Below, piece by piece: positions 26,982-36,213 of a stretch of 64,000 bases of DNA. The stretch covers positions 25,866 to 89,865 of the forward strand of contig CAMLJY010000020.1 in the NCBI GenBank assembly GCA_946480465.1. Direction: 5' to 3'. The notes beneath the pieces are model-generated. The model did not search any database. It had not been told where the DNA came from and saw only the letters and a list, made by a program, of their open reading frames with translations. This DNA comes from an uncultured Burkholderiales bacterium (GTDB taxonomy: Bacteria; Pseudomonadota; Gammaproteobacteria; Burkholderiales; Burkholderiaceae). A program made the translations under genes and the position numbers. Each line of letters begins with the position of its first letter. The stretch's first letter is position 1.

Positions 26982-28039
26982 GGCGCGGGCGCTTGCAGCT
27001 GCTGCAGCAGCTGGCGGGCGAAGTCGGTGGGAACGTCGAAGTCTAGCGTTGCGACCCATACGCGCGTGGCGCCACAGGCCCGAGGCCGCAGTTTGACGGC
27101 GTCCTTCTCGGTCACCACCACGTCCCGTGCATCGGCCGGCCAAGGTACTGGATCGAAGGCGGCATGGTCCGGCAGCGGCAGGCGCCGGATGCGCAGGCCT
27201 CGTGCTTCCAGCATCGCGAAGAAGGGCTCCGGGCGGGCCAGGCCGGCGGCAGCCCACACCACGCCGCCGGCCAGCCGTGCCCAGGCGCCCGGGTCCGCCG
27301 CTTCGCCAGCCCACCAGTCGGCCAGTGGGGTCAGGCCACGCAGGCGGCGCTGGCCTACCGCGCCGGGCAAGGGCGTGGACGGTCGGCCGTGCGTGTACAG
27401 CACCTGCGTTCTAGGCGGCAAACGGCGCGGCAGCGGTTCGCGCAGCGGCCCGGCCGGCAGCAGGCGTCCATTGCCGGCCCCCCGGTCGTCGAAGACCAGC
27501 ACCTGGAGATCGCGGGCCAGGGCATGGTGCTGCAGGCCGTCGTCGGCGATCAACAGGTCCACGTCGGGATGGGCTTCGCACAGCGCGGCGGCAGCGGCCA
27601 GCCGGTCGCGCCCGACGGCAACCGGCACCCCCGTGCGCAGATGGATGAGCAGTGGCTCGTCGCCGACGTCCGCCGCGGTGCTGTCTCGGGCCACGAGGCA
27701 CACCTGCGTCGAAGCGCGCCCATGCCCGCGGGAGATCACGCCGGGATGACGGCCCAGCGCCTGCAGTTGCCGGATGACCGCCAGCACCGTCGGCGTTTTG
27801 CCGCCACCGCCCGCGACCAGATTTCCGACCACGATGACCGGCCGCGGCGCGCACCGCGCACGTCGCAGCCCCAGGGTGTAGGGCAGCCGGTGCAGCCCGG
27901 CGAGCAGCGCGTACAGACGGGCCAGCGGCCACAGCAGCAGTGAAGCCGCCGTGGTCGGCGCCAGCCATTGCCGCTGCAGCCACGCTTCCAGCCGCGACGC
28001 GCGCGAGGCCGGCTGCATCGCCGAGGCTGGCGCGGCCAT
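26978..28039 (-). CDS. lpxK: tetraacyldisaccharide 4'-kinase
   Basis: LpxK (353 residues) phosphorylates the 4' position of the lipid A precursor at the cytoplasmic face of the inner membrane. The membrane-associated N-terminal helix is '[17 protein letters not shown]'. The Walker A-like motif is '[14 protein letters not shown]'. 'ISRGHGR', 'GDEPLLI' and '[11 protein letters not shown]' (catalytic Asp region) are conserved. It lies 10 bases after exbD and overlaps the downstream Trm112-like gene. Confidence 0.96.
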   Translation of the reverse strand: MAAPASAMQPASRASRLEAWLQRQWLAPTTAASLLLWPLARLYALLAGLHRLPYTLGLRRARCAPRPVIVVGNLVAGGGGKTPTVLAVIRQLQALGRHPGVISRGHGRASTQVCLVARDSTAADVGDEPLLIHLRTGVPVAVGRDRLAAAAALCEAHPDVDLLIADDGLQHHALARDLQVLVFDDRGAGNGRLLPAGPLREPLPRRLPPRTQVLYTHGRPSTPLPGAVGQRRLRGLTPLADWWAGEAADPGAWARLAGGVVWAAAGLARPEPFFAMLEARGLRIRRLPLPDHAAFDPVPWPADARDVVVTEKDAVKLRPRACGATRVWVATLDFDVPTDFARQLLQQLQAPAP

Positions 28040-28049
28040 CGGCGCCCGG

Positions 28050-28481
28050 TCAGCGGTTGCCGCCGTTGAGCTGCGTCGCGAAGGTCAGCCGCGCCAGCGC
28101 CGCGCGGCGTGCCGCGTCCAGCACGTTGATCACGGCCTGGTGCGCCGCCAGTGCGTCGGCGGAGACGATGACCACGCTCTGATCGCCGGCGCCGCTGGCA
28201 GTCGCGGCGGCGCGCAGTTCAGCGGCCAGCAGGTCGACGCTGCGCCCCTCGATCGGCTTGTGGTTCACCAGGTAGCGTCCGTCCGCGGTCACCGACACCA
28301 GGATTTCGCCGGGCCGCTCCTTCAGCCGTTCCGCATCCGCCACCGGCAGCGTGATCTGCAGCTCCGAGTACTTGCTGTACGTGGTCGACAGCATCAGGAA
28401 GATCAGGATCACCAACAGCACGTCGATGAACGGGATCAGGTTGATTTCCGGCTCGTCGGGCCGCCGATGCTTGAAGTCCAT
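28050..28481 (-). CDS. exbD: biopolymer transport protein ExbD
   Basis: A 143-residue protein with a short cytoplasmic N-terminus ('PDEPEINLIPFIDVLL') and one transmembrane helix that contains the conserved functional Asp in 'FIDVLLVILIFLML'. A periplasmic domain follows. With ExbB it forms the proton channel that energises TonB-type or Tol-type proteins. No tonB gene adjoins it. It could serve the three receptors at 15-24 kb. Confidence 0.94.
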   Translation of the reverse strand: MDFKHRRPDEPEINLIPFIDVLLVILIFLMLSTTYSKYSELQITLPVADAERLKERPGEILVSVTADGRYLVNHKPIEGRSVDLLAAELRAAATASGAGDQSVVIVSADALAAHQAVINVLDAARRAALARLTFATQLNGGNR

Positions 28482-28497
28482 GGCCGGGTGCCGCTCG

Positions 28498-29163
28498 TCA
28501 GGCCGCCGGGGTGGCCGCGGTGGGTGCTGCGGTGGGTGCCGGCCGGATCGAGAAGCGCATCAGGTGCGGCAGCAGGCGTTCGGCCGACAGCTCGAGCTGC
28601 AGGGTGTACTCGTCGACCTTGCCGCGGAAGTAGCGGTAGAACATCAGCGCCGGGATCGCGATGATCAAGCCGAAGGCGGTGTTGTACAGCGCCACGGAGA
28701 TGCCGTGCGCCAGCATCGCCGGGTTCGATCCGCCCGTGGGCGCTTGCGAGCCGAAGATCTCGATCATGCCGACGACGGTGCCGAAAAGGCCCAGCAGCGG
28801 CGCGGCCGCGGCGATCGTGCCCAGCGTGTTGAGGTAGCGCTCGAGCTGGTGCACGCTGATGCGGCCGGCGTTCTCGAACACCTGCCGCAGGCCTGCTTCG
28901 TTCAGCCGGGGATCGCCGGCCACCGCGCGCAGCCCCGCCGCCAGCACCTCGCCGAGGACCGAGTTGTCGTGCAGCTTGGCCACCACGTCGGGCGACGGCA
29001 ATCCCTGCCGCGTGACCGCGATGACCTCGTCGAGCAATCGGGGGGGCGCAATGCGCTGTGTGCGCAGCGACATGAAGCGTTCGACCACCAGGGCGAGCCC
29101 CACCACGGAGCACAGGATCAGTGGCCAGATCGGCCATCCGGCCGCTTGTATGATCGACAGCAA
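28498..29163 (-). CDS. exbB: MotA/TolQ/ExbB proton channel family protein
   Basis: A 221-residue ExbB-type protein. It has an N-terminal helix 'WPIWPLILCSVVGLALVVE', then a cytoplasmic loop and the paired helices 'LGTIAAAAPLLGLFGTVVGM' and 'ALYNTAFGLIIAIPALMFYR' that line the proton channel. The start is a TTG at 29163 with GAGGA 6 bases upstream, and the resulting 'MLSIIQAAGWPIWPL' matches the usual family N-terminus in Burkholderiales. The C-terminal tail is Ala/Pro/Thr-rich. First gene of the exbB-exbD-lpxK run. Confidence 0.94.
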   Translation of the reverse strand: MLSIIQAAGWPIWPLILCSVVGLALVVERFMSLRTQRIAPPRLLDEVIAVTRQGLPSPDVVAKLHDNSVLGEVLAAGLRAVAGDPRLNEAGLRQVFENAGRISVHQLERYLNTLGTIAAAAPLLGLFGTVVGMIEIFGSQAPTGGSNPAMLAHGISVALYNTAFGLIIAIPALMFYRYFRGKVDEYTLQLELSAERLLPHLMRFSIRPAPTAAPTAATPAA

Positions 29164-29531
29164 GAGGGTTCCTCGCGGAAGAAGTCAGAGGGCAGAGGGC
29201 TACGGCGGCCGGCACGTCTCCGGCGCGCCGCGATTATGGCGTCCCGGCCCGGGCGGTCCCCGCGCGCAGCTTGCGCGATGGCGCCATGGGACATCCCACC
29301 AATCCACCGTTGCTGTGGATAAGTTTGTGGGCAACCTGTCCGCGATGGCGCGCGAATGGCGCCAAATCGTGGCCCGCAACGGAATGCCACATTTTTAGGC
29401 GCAGTTTTCTTGTTTGAAATCAACAACTTGCACCATTGCGACAAATCGATGACGGTGCCGGCCGCTCGCACGTCGGCGCTGGCCACACTGTGGAATTCGG
29501 CCCGCGGATGCATGATTTGCGGCCCGGCGGG
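29164..29531. other. 368-bp divergent intergenic region with DnaA-box motifs
   Basis: No gene is supported between exbB and xseA. It holds a perfect DnaA box and a nearby degenerate one (29314-29334). An unusually AT-rich stretch (about 29388-29445) includes the palindrome TTGAAATCAA. Promoters for both flanking genes must lie here. Confidence 0.5.
29314..29334. promoter_or_regulatory. DnaA-box pair
   Basis: TGTGGATAA (29314-29322) is the exact complement of the consensus TTATCCACA. TGTGGGCAA (29326-29334) is a second copy with two mismatches, 12 bases further on. It could be a DnaA-controlled promoter or a titration site. Confidence 0.5.
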
Positions 29532-30842
29532 ATGCTGAAAGAGGACCCAGCACCGCGCAGCTGGAGCGTCGCCGCCTTGCTGCTCGCGGCCAGCGATGCG
29601 CTGCAGGCGCGGCTGGGCGCCGTGGCCGTGCGCGGCGAGCTGTCCGGCTTCACGCGCGCCGCCAGCGGGCACTGCTACTTCACGCTGAAGGATGGCGACG
29701 GCCAAGCCGCGGTGCTGCGCTGCGCGATGTTCCGCCGCGCGGCCGTGCTGCTCGACTTTCGTCCGGTTGACGGCCAGCAGGTCGAACTGCGCGGCCGGAT
29801 CGGCGTGTACGAAGCGCGCGGCGAATTGCAGTGCATCGTCGAATCGATGCAGCGCCTGGGCACCGGCTCCCTGTACGAACTGTTTCTGCGCACCCGGGCG
29901 CGTCTCGAGGCCGCGGGCCTTTTCGACCCCGGCCGCAAGCGGCCCATCGACGCGCATCCGCGGTGCATCGGCGTCGTCACCTCGCTTGCCGCGGCCGCGC
30001 TGCATGACGTGCTGACGGCGATCGCCCGGCGTGCGCCGCACGTTCGTGTCGTCGTCTACCCGACCCCGGTGCAGGGGGCCGAGGCGCCCGCGCTGCTGGC
30101 CGACGCGATCCGCCGCGCTGGCGAACGGGGCGAGGTCGATACCCTCATCGTCTGCCGTGGTGGTGGTTCGCTGGAGGACCTGTGGGCGTTCAACGACGAG
30201 CAGGTCGTGCGGGCGGTGGCCACCAGCCTGATCCCGGTGGTGTGCGGCGTCGGGCACGAGACGGACGTGTGCCTGGCCGAGCTGGCGGCGGACTTGCGTG
30301 CGCCGACGCCGACTGCTGCCGCCGAGCTGGCGACGCCTCGCCGAGGCGACGAGCTTCAGCGCCTGGACCGGCTGCAGGCACTGCTGAGCAGCGCGGTCCA
30401 GCGCCGGCTCGATGGACAGGCGCAGCGACTCGATCGGCTGGCCTTGCGGCTGGGCCGGCCGGCGCGCCTGGTGGATCGCGAACGGGCGCGCCTGCTGTCA
30501 CTGGCGCAGCGTGCCGATGCGGCCGCCCAGCGGGCGCTGCACTCACAGCGCTGGCGACTCGAGCCGCTTCGTGCCCGGCTGTGCGCTGCTGCCGCGCGGC
30601 GGCTGGCGACCGACCGCGAGCGCCTCGACCATCTCGCGATCCGCCTCGATGCGGCCGACCCGGGGCGCGTGCTGGCCCGCGGCTATGCCTGGCTCGCGGA
30701 CGTCGACGGCCACGCGGTGACGTCGGCCCGCGCGCTGCGGCCCGGGCAGCGCCTGTCCGCCCGTTGGGTCGACGGGCTGGCGGAAGTCGACGTGGTTCGG
30801 ATCGACGCCGGACAGGCACCCCACGACGGTTCGGCGGGCTGA
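29532..30842 (+). CDS. xseA: exodeoxyribonuclease VII large subunit
   Basis: XseA (about 436 residues) is the catalytic subunit of the nuclease that degrades single-stranded DNA to oligonucleotides. The N-terminal OB fold ('[22 protein letters not shown]') is followed by the catalytic domain with '[13 protein letters not shown]' and '[17 protein letters not shown]' and by the key '[28 protein letters not shown]'. A long coiled-coil, Arg/Leu-rich segment and the C-terminal beta domain come last. I chose the ATG at 29532 since family N-termini begin shortly before 'WSV'; the ATG at 29508 is also possible. The small subunit xseB is not in the window. Confidence 0.95.
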   Translation: MLKEDPAPRSWSVAALLLAASDALQARLGAVAVRGELSGFTRAASGHCYFTLKDGDGQAAVLRCAMFRRAAVLLDFRPVDGQQVELRGRIGVYEARGELQCIVESMQRLGTGSLYELFLRTRARLEAAGLFDPGRKRPIDAHPRCIGVVTSLAAAALHDVLTAIARRAPHVRVVVYPTPVQGAEAPALLADAIRRAGERGEVDTLIVCRGGGSLEDLWAFNDEQVVRAVATSLIPVVCGVGHETDVCLAELAADLRAPTPTAAAELATPRRGDELQRLDRLQALLSSAVQRRLDGQAQRLDRLALRLGRPARLVDRERARLLSLAQRADAAAQRALHSQRWRLEPLRARLCAAAARRLATDRERLDHLAIRLDAADPGRVLARGYAWLADVDGHAVTSARALRPGQRLSARWVDGLAEVDVVRIDAGQAPHDGSAG

Positions 30843-30886
30843 AGGGCGCGCCGGCCCCGCTGGCGTGTCGCGCCGGACGCGCTGCC

Positions 30887-30892
30887 TACAAT
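30887..30892 (+). promoter_or_regulatory. putative -10 box for sodB
   Basis: TACAAT in the context CCTACAATGCCGG lies 60 bases before the sodB start. No clear -35 was found. Confidence 0.35.
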
Positions 30893-30912
30893 GCCGGCCG
30901 CATCCCGCAACC

Positions 30913-30932
30913 CGGCGCCCACCCGGGCGCCG
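30913..30932 (+). other. 8-bp stem hairpin in the sodB leader
   Basis: CGGCGCCC (30913-30920) pairs with GGGCGCCG (30925-30932) across a 4-base loop, about 20 bases before the sodB start. It could affect mRNA stability or translation. Confidence 0.4.
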
Positions 30933-30952
30933 ATCACGACAAGGACACCCCC

Positions 30953-31537
30953 ATGTCTACGTTCACCCTGCCGCCCCTCCCGTACGCTCCCGACGCGCTC
31001 GCTCCGCACATGTCGAAGGAGACCTTCGAGTACCACCACGGCAAGCACCATCAGGCTTACGTCACCAACCTGAACAACCTGGTGCCGGGCACCGAGTTCG
31101 CCGGCCTGACGCTCGAAGAGATCGTCCGCAAGTCCAGCGGGCCGATCTTCAACAACGCCGCCCAGGTCTGGAACCACACCTTCTTCTGGAGCTGCATGAA
31201 GCCGGGCGGCGGCGGCGAGCCGCAAGGCGCGCTGGCCGCGGCCATCGACACCAAGTGGGGCAGCTACGCCGCGTTCAAGGAAGCCTTCACGAAGAGCGCG
31301 GTCGGCAACTTCGGCTCGGGCTGGACCTGGCTGGTCAAGAAAGCGGACGGCTCGGTCGACATCGTGAACACCAGCAATGCCGGCACCCCGCTGACGACGC
31401 CCGACAAGCCGCTGCTCACGATCGACGTGTGGGAGCACGCTTACTACGTCGACTACCGCAATGCGCGCCCCAAGTTCGTGGAGACCTTCCTCAGCTCCCT
31501 CGTCAACTGGTCGTTCGCCGAAGCGAATTTCGGCTGA
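30953..31537 (+). CDS. sodB: superoxide dismutase (Fe)
   Basis: A cytoplasmic superoxide dismutase of 194 residues that converts superoxide to oxygen and peroxide. Metal ligands are all visible: His28 in 'YHHGKHH', His75 in 'WNHTFFW', and Asp158 and His162 in 'DVWEHAYY'. The residues around the metal ('[13 protein letters not shown]', 'GSGWTWLV') fit the iron type. It follows xseA by 110 bases with its own likely promoter and is ended by a strong terminator. Confidence 0.97.
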   Translation: MSTFTLPPLPYAPDALAPHMSKETFEYHHGKHHQAYVTNLNNLVPGTEFAGLTLEEIVRKSSGPIFNNAAQVWNHTFFWSCMKPGGGGEPQGALAAAIDTKWGSYAAFKEAFTKSAVGNFGSGWTWLVKKADGSVDIVNTSNAGTPLTTPDKPLLTIDVWEHAYYVDYRNARPKFVETFLSSLVNWSFAEANFG

Positions 31538-31560
31538 GGCAGCAGTCAAGCAGTGCTGTG

Positions 31561-31590
31561 AAGCCGGTGAATTCACCGGCTTTCGTTTTT
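31561..31590 (+). terminator. intrinsic terminator of sodB
   Basis: The perfect palindrome AAGCCGGTGAATTCACCGGC plus TT (31561-31582) is followed by TCGTTTTT, 23 bases after the sodB stop. Confidence 0.85.
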
Positions 31591-31615
31591 GCGGTTGCGG
31601 CTTAAGCTCGCAACC

Positions 31616-32302
31616 ATGCGTATCTTGTTGGTGGAAGACGACAGTGCCCTCTGCCTGGGCGTGAGCCGGGCCTTCGAGCGCGAGGGCTGGCGCGTCGACA
31701 TGCTGGGCGACGGGCAGCAGGCGATGACCGAGGGCCTCGCCGTGCCCTACGACTTGGCCGTGCTTGACCTCGGCCTGCCCCGCCGCGACGGCATGGAGGT
31801 GCTGCGCCACTGGCGCAGCCGCGGTGCCCGCCTGCCGGTGCTCTTGCTCACGGCCCGGGATGATTTGAGCGATCGCGTGCAGGGCCTCGATGCGGGTGCG
31901 GACGACTACCTGGTCAAGCCGTTCGACGTGCCCGAACTCGTGGCGCGCGTGCGTGCACTGAAACGGCGGGCCGACGGTCGTGTCGACGAGGTGCTGACCG
32001 TGGGCGACCTCACGCTGGACGTGGCCCACCGCGAGTTGACCCACCGCGGCGAGCGCGTGCGCATGAGCCCGCGCGAAATCGCCCTGACGCAGTTGCTGAT
32101 GCAGCGTGCCGGCCGCGTCGTGCCGAAGGAAAGCATCATCAGCACACTGTCGAGCTGGGAGTCCGATTTCAGCGAGAACTCGGTCGAGGTCTACGTGCAT
32201 CGCCTGCGCAAGCGTTTTGCGGAACTGGGCGTGGTCATCAAGACCGTGCGCGGTTTCGGCTACGTGATGGAGCCCGCGGCCGCCAGCGACGGCGCGGGTT
32301 GA
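31616..32302 (+). CDS. response regulator, OmpR/PhoB family (TctD/QseB-like)
   Basis: A response regulator of 228 residues. The receiver domain (1-115) has the acidic pair in 'LLVEDDSALC', phospho-acceptor Asp51 in 'VLDLGLPRRDG', Thr79 and Lys101 in 'LVKPFD'. The C-terminal winged helix ends in 'SVEVYVHRLRKRF' and 'VRGFGYVM'. The ATG at 31616 was chosen because 'MRILLVEDD' is the normal family N-terminus. The stop overlaps the sensor-kinase frame, so the two are coupled. The signal and target genes are not known. Confidence 0.94.
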   Translation: MRILLVEDDSALCLGVSRAFEREGWRVDMLGDGQQAMTEGLAVPYDLAVLDLGLPRRDGMEVLRHWRSRGARLPVLLLTARDDLSDRVQGLDAGADDYLVKPFDVPELVARVRALKRRADGRVDEVLTVGDLTLDVAHRELTHRGERVRMSPREIALTQLLMQRAGRVVPKESIISTLSSWESDFSENSVEVYVHRLRKRFAELGVVIKTVRGFGYVMEPAAASDGAG

Positions 32303-33762
32303 CCGCGGTGGCACCGCAGCCGCCCGGTTCTTCCAGTCGGGCCGCCGGGCCGGAGCGGGAGCACGGCCCGAGCCTGCGGCGGCAACTGCTGCAGCCGCTG
32401 TTCTGGGTATGGCTGCTCGGCATGGCCGTCGCCGTCGCGGGGGCGCTGATTCTGGCGCGCGCGGCCGCCAACGCCGCCTTCGATCGCGGCCTGCAGGATG
32501 AGGCGACCGCGCTCGCGGCCAAGGTGGTCTGGACCGACCGCGGCCCGCTGCTGGACCTGAGCCGGCAGGCGATGGAACTGATCACCTGGGACCGCGCCGA
32601 TCGCAACACGTTCGCGATGGTCGACGCCGATGGCAACGTGCTGGCCGGTGACGGCCAGGTGCCGGTGCCCTCGTGGCACCGCCGCAGCACCCAGCAGCCG
32701 ACCGTCTTCGACGACGTCTACGCCGGGGAGCCGGTGCGGGGGGCGGTGTTTTCGGTGATGTCGCCGATGCTCGACCGCGTGGTGTCGATCATCGTCGTGG
32801 AGAGCACGCGCAAGCGCGCCGCGGCGACGCGCGACATCCAGATCGGCATCGTGCTGCCCTCCCTGGCGCTGGGTGCCGTCACCTTCGCCCTGCTGGCATG
32901 GGGCATCCGCCGCGGTCTCCAACCACTGCGCGACGTCGCCGCCGAGGTGGCCGCCCGCGACGCGCAGGACTGGCGGCCGCTGCCGCTGCAGCAGGTGCCG
33001 GCGGAAGCCGTGCCGCTGATCGAACGCATCAACACCCTGCTGGCCAACGTCCAGCACAGCATGTCGGTGCAGCGGCGCTTCATCGCCGATGCCGCCCACC
33101 AGTTGCGCACGCCGGTGGCCGGCATCCGTGTGCTCGTGCAGGACTTGCAGCAGGAACTGGCCCAGATCGCTCCCGCGGACACCGGGCGGCCGTGGGAGCC
33201 CGTGCTTGCGCAACTGCTCGGCTCGAGCGACCGCATGTCACGGCTGATCAGCCAGTTGCTGAGCCTGGCGCGATCGGAGACGGCCTTGTCGGTCGACGCG
33301 GAGTACCAGTCGCAGGAACTGGTGCCCTTGCTGCGCGAGGCCACCGAACCCCTGGTGCTGCGTGGCCTGCGCGAGGGCCGGTCCGTCGTGCTGGACGAGC
33401 CGGCCGGGCCGGTGGCGGCGCGGGTTCATCCGCTGTGGCTGGGCGAGGTGGTGGTCAACCTGCTGGACAACGCCTTGCGCTACGGTGGCACGCACATCGT
33501 GATGCGTGTGCAGCCGGGCGCTGGCCGGCACGGGGCCACGATCGAGGTCGAGGATGATGGGGCGGGGGTCGCGCCCGACCTGCTGCCCAGGTTGTTCGAG
33601 CCGTTCTGGCGCGGCGAGCGCGCGGACACGCGCAACGACGGAGGCACCGGCCTGGGCCTGGCGATAGCGCGCGAGATCGTCGAGCGCATGGGCGGGCGAC
33701 TGGACGCCAGCACGCGGCCGGCCGTGCCCGGCATGCGATTCACGATCCACCTGACGGGGTGA
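32299..33762 (+). CDS. sensor histidine kinase (TctE/QseC-like)
   Basis: An inner-membrane sensor kinase of about 487 residues. The first helix is 'LFWVWLLGMAVAVAGALIL', then a periplasmic sensor of about 110 residues and a second helix 'IGIVLPSLALGAVTFALLAW'. The phospho-acceptor His is in 'AHQLRTPVAG'. The N box is 'NLLDNALRYGG' and the G boxes are 'DDGAGVAP' and 'GGTGLGLAIAREI'. The 'FIADAAHQLRTPVAGIR' segment is typical of TctE-type kinases, but no tricarboxylate (TctCBA) genes are nearby. The start is uncertain: TTG at 32299 overlaps the regulator stop, and GTG at 32308 is the alternative. Confidence 0.92.
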   Translation: MTAVAPQPPGSSSRAAGPEREHGPSLRRQLLQPLFWVWLLGMAVAVAGALILARAAANAAFDRGLQDEATALAAKVVWTDRGPLLDLSRQAMELITWDRADRNTFAMVDADGNVLAGDGQVPVPSWHRRSTQQPTVFDDVYAGEPVRGAVFSVMSPMLDRVVSIIVVESTRKRAAATRDIQIGIVLPSLALGAVTFALLAWGIRRGLQPLRDVAAEVAARDAQDWRPLPLQQVPAEAVPLIERINTLLANVQHSMSVQRRFIADAAHQLRTPVAGIRVLVQDLQQELAQIAPADTGRPWEPVLAQLLGSSDRMSRLISQLLSLARSETALSVDAEYQSQELVPLLREATEPLVLRGLREGRSVVLDEPAGPVAARVHPLWLGEVVVNLLDNALRYGGTHIVMRVQPGAGRHGATIEVEDDGAGVAPDLLPRLFEPFWRGERADTRNDGGTGLGLAIAREIVERMGGRLDASTRPAVPGMRFTIHLTG

Positions 33763-33804
33763 AACGCGGCCCTGGGACCGAGAACCGCCGGGTCGCTCGT
33801 TCGC

Positions 33805-34272
33805 TCAGGAGCTGCGCTTGGCGAACGGAGGCCCGCCAAGCTTGAAGCCTGGTCCGATGCCGCGCTTGGCAAACCAGCCAGCATTCATTTCCAACGCGTA
33901 GCGCACCGGCTTGTTGGAACAGTGCGAGTCTTCGGACATGGGCTTCATGTCCGCCAGGTTCACGATGGTGCCGTCGTCGGCAATGAAGGCGATGGTCAGC
34001 GGCAGGAGCGTGTTGCGCATCCAGAAGCACTGGACCGACCGGTCTTCGAAGACGAACAGCATGCCCTCGTTGGCCGGCATCTCGCGTCGGTACATCAGGC
34101 CGACCTGGCGTTGGTCCGGCGTCGCCGCCACCTGCGCATGGACGTTGTGCATGCCGGCGGACAAGGTGAGCATCTGCAACTGCTGAGGCTGCTGTGCGCT
34201 GACGGGCGCGGCGGCGAGTGCGAAGAGCAGGCTGGCCAGCGTGGCAGACCGGGCAGGATGGGGCAACGGCAT
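33805..34272 (-). CDS. DUF192 domain-containing secreted protein
   Basis: A 155-residue protein with an N-terminal signal peptide ('LASLLFALAAAPVSAQ') and a DUF192 domain. Conserved DUF192 words are 'VAATPDQRQVGLMYRREMP', 'GMLFVFED', 'FWMRNTLLPLTIAFI' and 'ALEMNAGWFAKRGI'. The family is widespread and of unknown biochemical function. It is convergent with the sensor kinase gene; 42 bases separate them and no strong terminator is visible there. Confidence 0.9.
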   Translation of the reverse strand: MPLPHPARSATLASLLFALAAAPVSAQQPQQLQMLTLSAGMHNVHAQVAATPDQRQVGLMYRREMPANEGMLFVFEDRSVQCFWMRNTLLPLTIAFIADDGTIVNLADMKPMSEDSHCSNKPVRYALEMNAGWFAKRGIGPGFKLGGPPFAKRSS

Positions 34273-34348
34273 CTACGTGCGTGTGAACGGGAGACGTTTC
34301 GGATTATCAGCGCCGGACTTGCGCATTGGGGCGCCGAGCAGAAACAAC

Positions 34349-34371
34349 GACGCCCGGCCATGCCGGGCGTC
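34349..34371 (-). terminator. intrinsic terminator on the minus strand
   Basis: GACGCCCGGC (34349-34358) pairs perfectly with GCCGGGCGTC (34362-34371) over a 3-base loop. Read on the minus strand it is followed by GTTGTTTCTG, a T-rich tail. It ends the transcript of the 60-residue peptide gene before the DUF192 gene starts. Confidence 0.75.
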
Positions 34372-34415
34372 TGGACAAGGCAACCGCTGCAGCGGTCACC
34401 AGGAGAAAGCCGAGA

Positions 34416-34598
34416 TTACTTCTTGGCTTCTTCCTTCTTGGCTTCCTTCTTCTCTTCCTTCTTGGCGGCTTCCTTCTTCGCGCCGGAAGCGGCGGCGGCC
34501 GGGGCCTCGGCCTTCTTCTCTTCCTTCTTGGCGTCGGCGGCGAAAGCGCCAGTGGTGGCGAAAGCGGCGGCGATCAGGGCGGCCAGGAGCTTGTTCAT
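34416..34598 (-). CDS. small secreted Lys/Glu/Ala-rich protein
   Basis: A 60-residue protein with a clear signal peptide ('MNKLLAALIAAAFATTGAFA'). A mature part of about 40 residues follows, built almost only from Lys, Glu and Ala with motifs such as 'KKEEKK'. It is highly charged and probably helical or disordered in the periplasm. No domain is recognised. The gene has its own terminator at 34349-34371 and diverges from icd, so it looks like an independent, possibly strongly expressed unit. I recall similar peptides in other Burkholderiales, without a known function. Confidence 0.75.
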   Translation of the reverse strand: MNKLLAALIAAAFATTGAFAADAKKEEKKAEAPAAAASGAKKEAAKKEEKKEAKKEEAKK

Positions 34599-34750
34599 TT
34601 CAGATTGCCTTTCGAAAGTTTGAAATCACCTTCCTTCATTGGGAAGGCTCATCCGAAACGGGCCGCCTGAACGGATGGTTGACAGCGCCGCTGACATAAA
34701 ATTTGCGGGTTTCCCTCAACACATCAGCGCAGCGCGCGGAGCCAAACCAC

Positions 34751-36010
34751 ATGTACCAGCACATCAAGGTGCCCGAGGGCGGGCAGAAGATCACTGTCAA
34801 TCCCGACTTCTCCCTCAACGTGCCCGACCAGCCCATCATTCCGTACATCGAGGGCGACGGCACCGGCTTCGACATCACGCCGGTGATGATCAAGGTGGTG
34901 GATGCGGCGGTGCAAAAGGCCTATGGCGGCAAGAAGCGCATCCACTGGATGGAAATCTACGCCGGCGAAAAGTCGACCAAGGTCTACGGCCCGGATGTCT
35001 GGCTCCCGGAGGAGACCCTGGCTGCGCTGCGCGAGTACGTGGTGTCGATCAAGGGCCCCTTGACCACGCCGGTCGGCGGCGGCATCCGGTCGCTGAACGT
35101 GGCGCTGCGCCAGGAGCTGGACCTGTACGTCTGCCTGCGTCCGGTGCGCTACTTCAAGGGCGTGCCCAGCCCGCTGAAAGAGCCGGAGAAGACCGACATG
35201 GTCATCTTCCGCGAGAACTCGGAAGACATCTACGCCGGCATCGAGTACGAAGCTGAGAGCGACAAGGCCAAGAAGCTGATCAAGTTCCTGACCGAGGAGA
35301 TGGGCGTCAAGAAGATCCGCTTTCCCGAGACGTCCGGTATCGGCATCAAGCCGGTCTCGCGCGAGGGAACCGAGCGGCTGGTCCGCAAGGCGATCCAGTA
35401 CGCCATCGACAACGACAAGCCCAACGTCACGCTGGTGCACAAGGGCAACATCATGAAGTACACCGAAGGCGGCTTCCGCGACTGGGGCTATGCACTGGCG
35501 CAGCGCGAGTTCGGCGCCCAGCCGATCGACGGCGGGCCGTGGTGCAAGTTCAAGAACCCGAAGACCGGCAAGGACATCGTCATCAAGGACTCCATCGCAG
35601 ATGCGTTCCTGCAGCAGATCCTGCTGCGGCCGGCGGAGTACTCGGTGATCGCGACCCTGAACCTCAACGGCGACTACGTGTCCGATGCACTTGCCGCACA
35701 GGTTGGCGGCATCGGTATCGCTCCGGGAGCGAACCTGTCCGACTCCGTGGCCTGCTTCGAGGCCACGCACGGCACCGCACCGAAGTACGCCGGCAAGGAC
35801 TACGTCAATCCCGGCTCCGAGATCCTGTCGGCCGAGATGATGCTGCGCCACATGGGCTGGACCGAAGCGGCGGATCAGATCATCGCCGCGATGGAGCGCG
35901 CCATCCAGAGCAAGAAGGTCACCTACGACTTCGCCCGCCTGATGGACGGCGCCACCCAGGTGTCGTGCTCCGGGTTCGGTCAGGTGATGATCGACGCGAT
36001 GAACGCCTGA
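34751..36010 (+). CDS. icd: isocitrate dehydrogenase (NADP+)
   Basis: The TCA-cycle enzyme (419 residues) that oxidatively decarboxylates isocitrate to 2-oxoglutarate, in the cytoplasm. Substrate-binding '[18 protein letters not shown]' contains the serine that, in E. coli, is phosphorylated by AceK. '[13 protein letters not shown]', '[13 protein letters not shown]', the metal-site '[21 protein letters not shown]' and the cofactor loop '[12 protein letters not shown]' are conserved. The ATG at 34751 begins with the expected 'MYQHIKVP'. It is ended by two hairpins. Confidence 0.97.
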   Translation: MYQHIKVPEGGQKITVNPDFSLNVPDQPIIPYIEGDGTGFDITPVMIKVVDAAVQKAYGGKKRIHWMEIYAGEKSTKVYGPDVWLPEETLAALREYVVSIKGPLTTPVGGGIRSLNVALRQELDLYVCLRPVRYFKGVPSPLKEPEKTDMVIFRENSEDIYAGIEYEAESDKAKKLIKFLTEEMGVKKIRFPETSGIGIKPVSREGTERLVRKAIQYAIDNDKPNVTLVHKGNIMKYTEGGFRDWGYALAQREFGAQPIDGGPWCKFKNPKTGKDIVIKDSIADAFLQQILLRPAEYSVIATLNLNGDYVSDALAAQVGGIGIAPGANLSDSVACFEATHGTAPKYAGKDYVNPGSEILSAEMMLRHMGWTEAADQIIAAMERAIQSKKVTYDFARLMDGATQVSCSGFGQVMIDAMNA

Positions 36011-36019
36011 CGTGCTGCA

Positions 36020-36038
36020 GCGGCGCCTGGGGCGCCGC
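36020..36038 (+). other. first of two near-identical hairpins after icd
   Basis: GCGGCGCC-TGG-GGCGCCGC, perfect 8-bp stem, 10 bases after the icd stop. It has no T tract. The stem is identical to that of the terminator at 36056-36082. Confidence 0.5.
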
Positions 36039-36055
36039 TGAGCAGGCAGCTATCA

Positions 36056-36082
36056 GCGGCGCCTCGGCGCCGCGTTTTGTTT
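36056..36082 (+). terminator. intrinsic terminator of icd
   Basis: GCGGCGCC (36056-36063), a 2-base loop region and GGCGCCGC (36066-36073), followed by GTTTTGTTT. Confidence 0.8.
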
Positions 36083-36213
36083 CAGCCGCGCCGGTAGGTG
36101 GTCTCCGACGTGCAAATTCGCCACAGGCTGCTGCCGAAGCAGCGGCCCGCCGCCGATCCTTGGGCCAGAGGGTTGGCCCCACCGGGGCCGCCAAGCGGAC
36201 GAAGGAGCCCGTG

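Noticed and set aside
29314..29334. A replication origin at the DnaA-box pair
   Set aside because: Only one perfect box, no dnaA/rpmH/gidA neighbours and no box array. A regulatory or titration site is more likely.
34679..34702. TTGACA (34679-34684) and TAAAAT (34697-34702) as an icd promoter
   Set aside because: Both boxes look good but only 12 bases separate them, too short for a sigma-70 promoter. TAAAAT alone may still be used.
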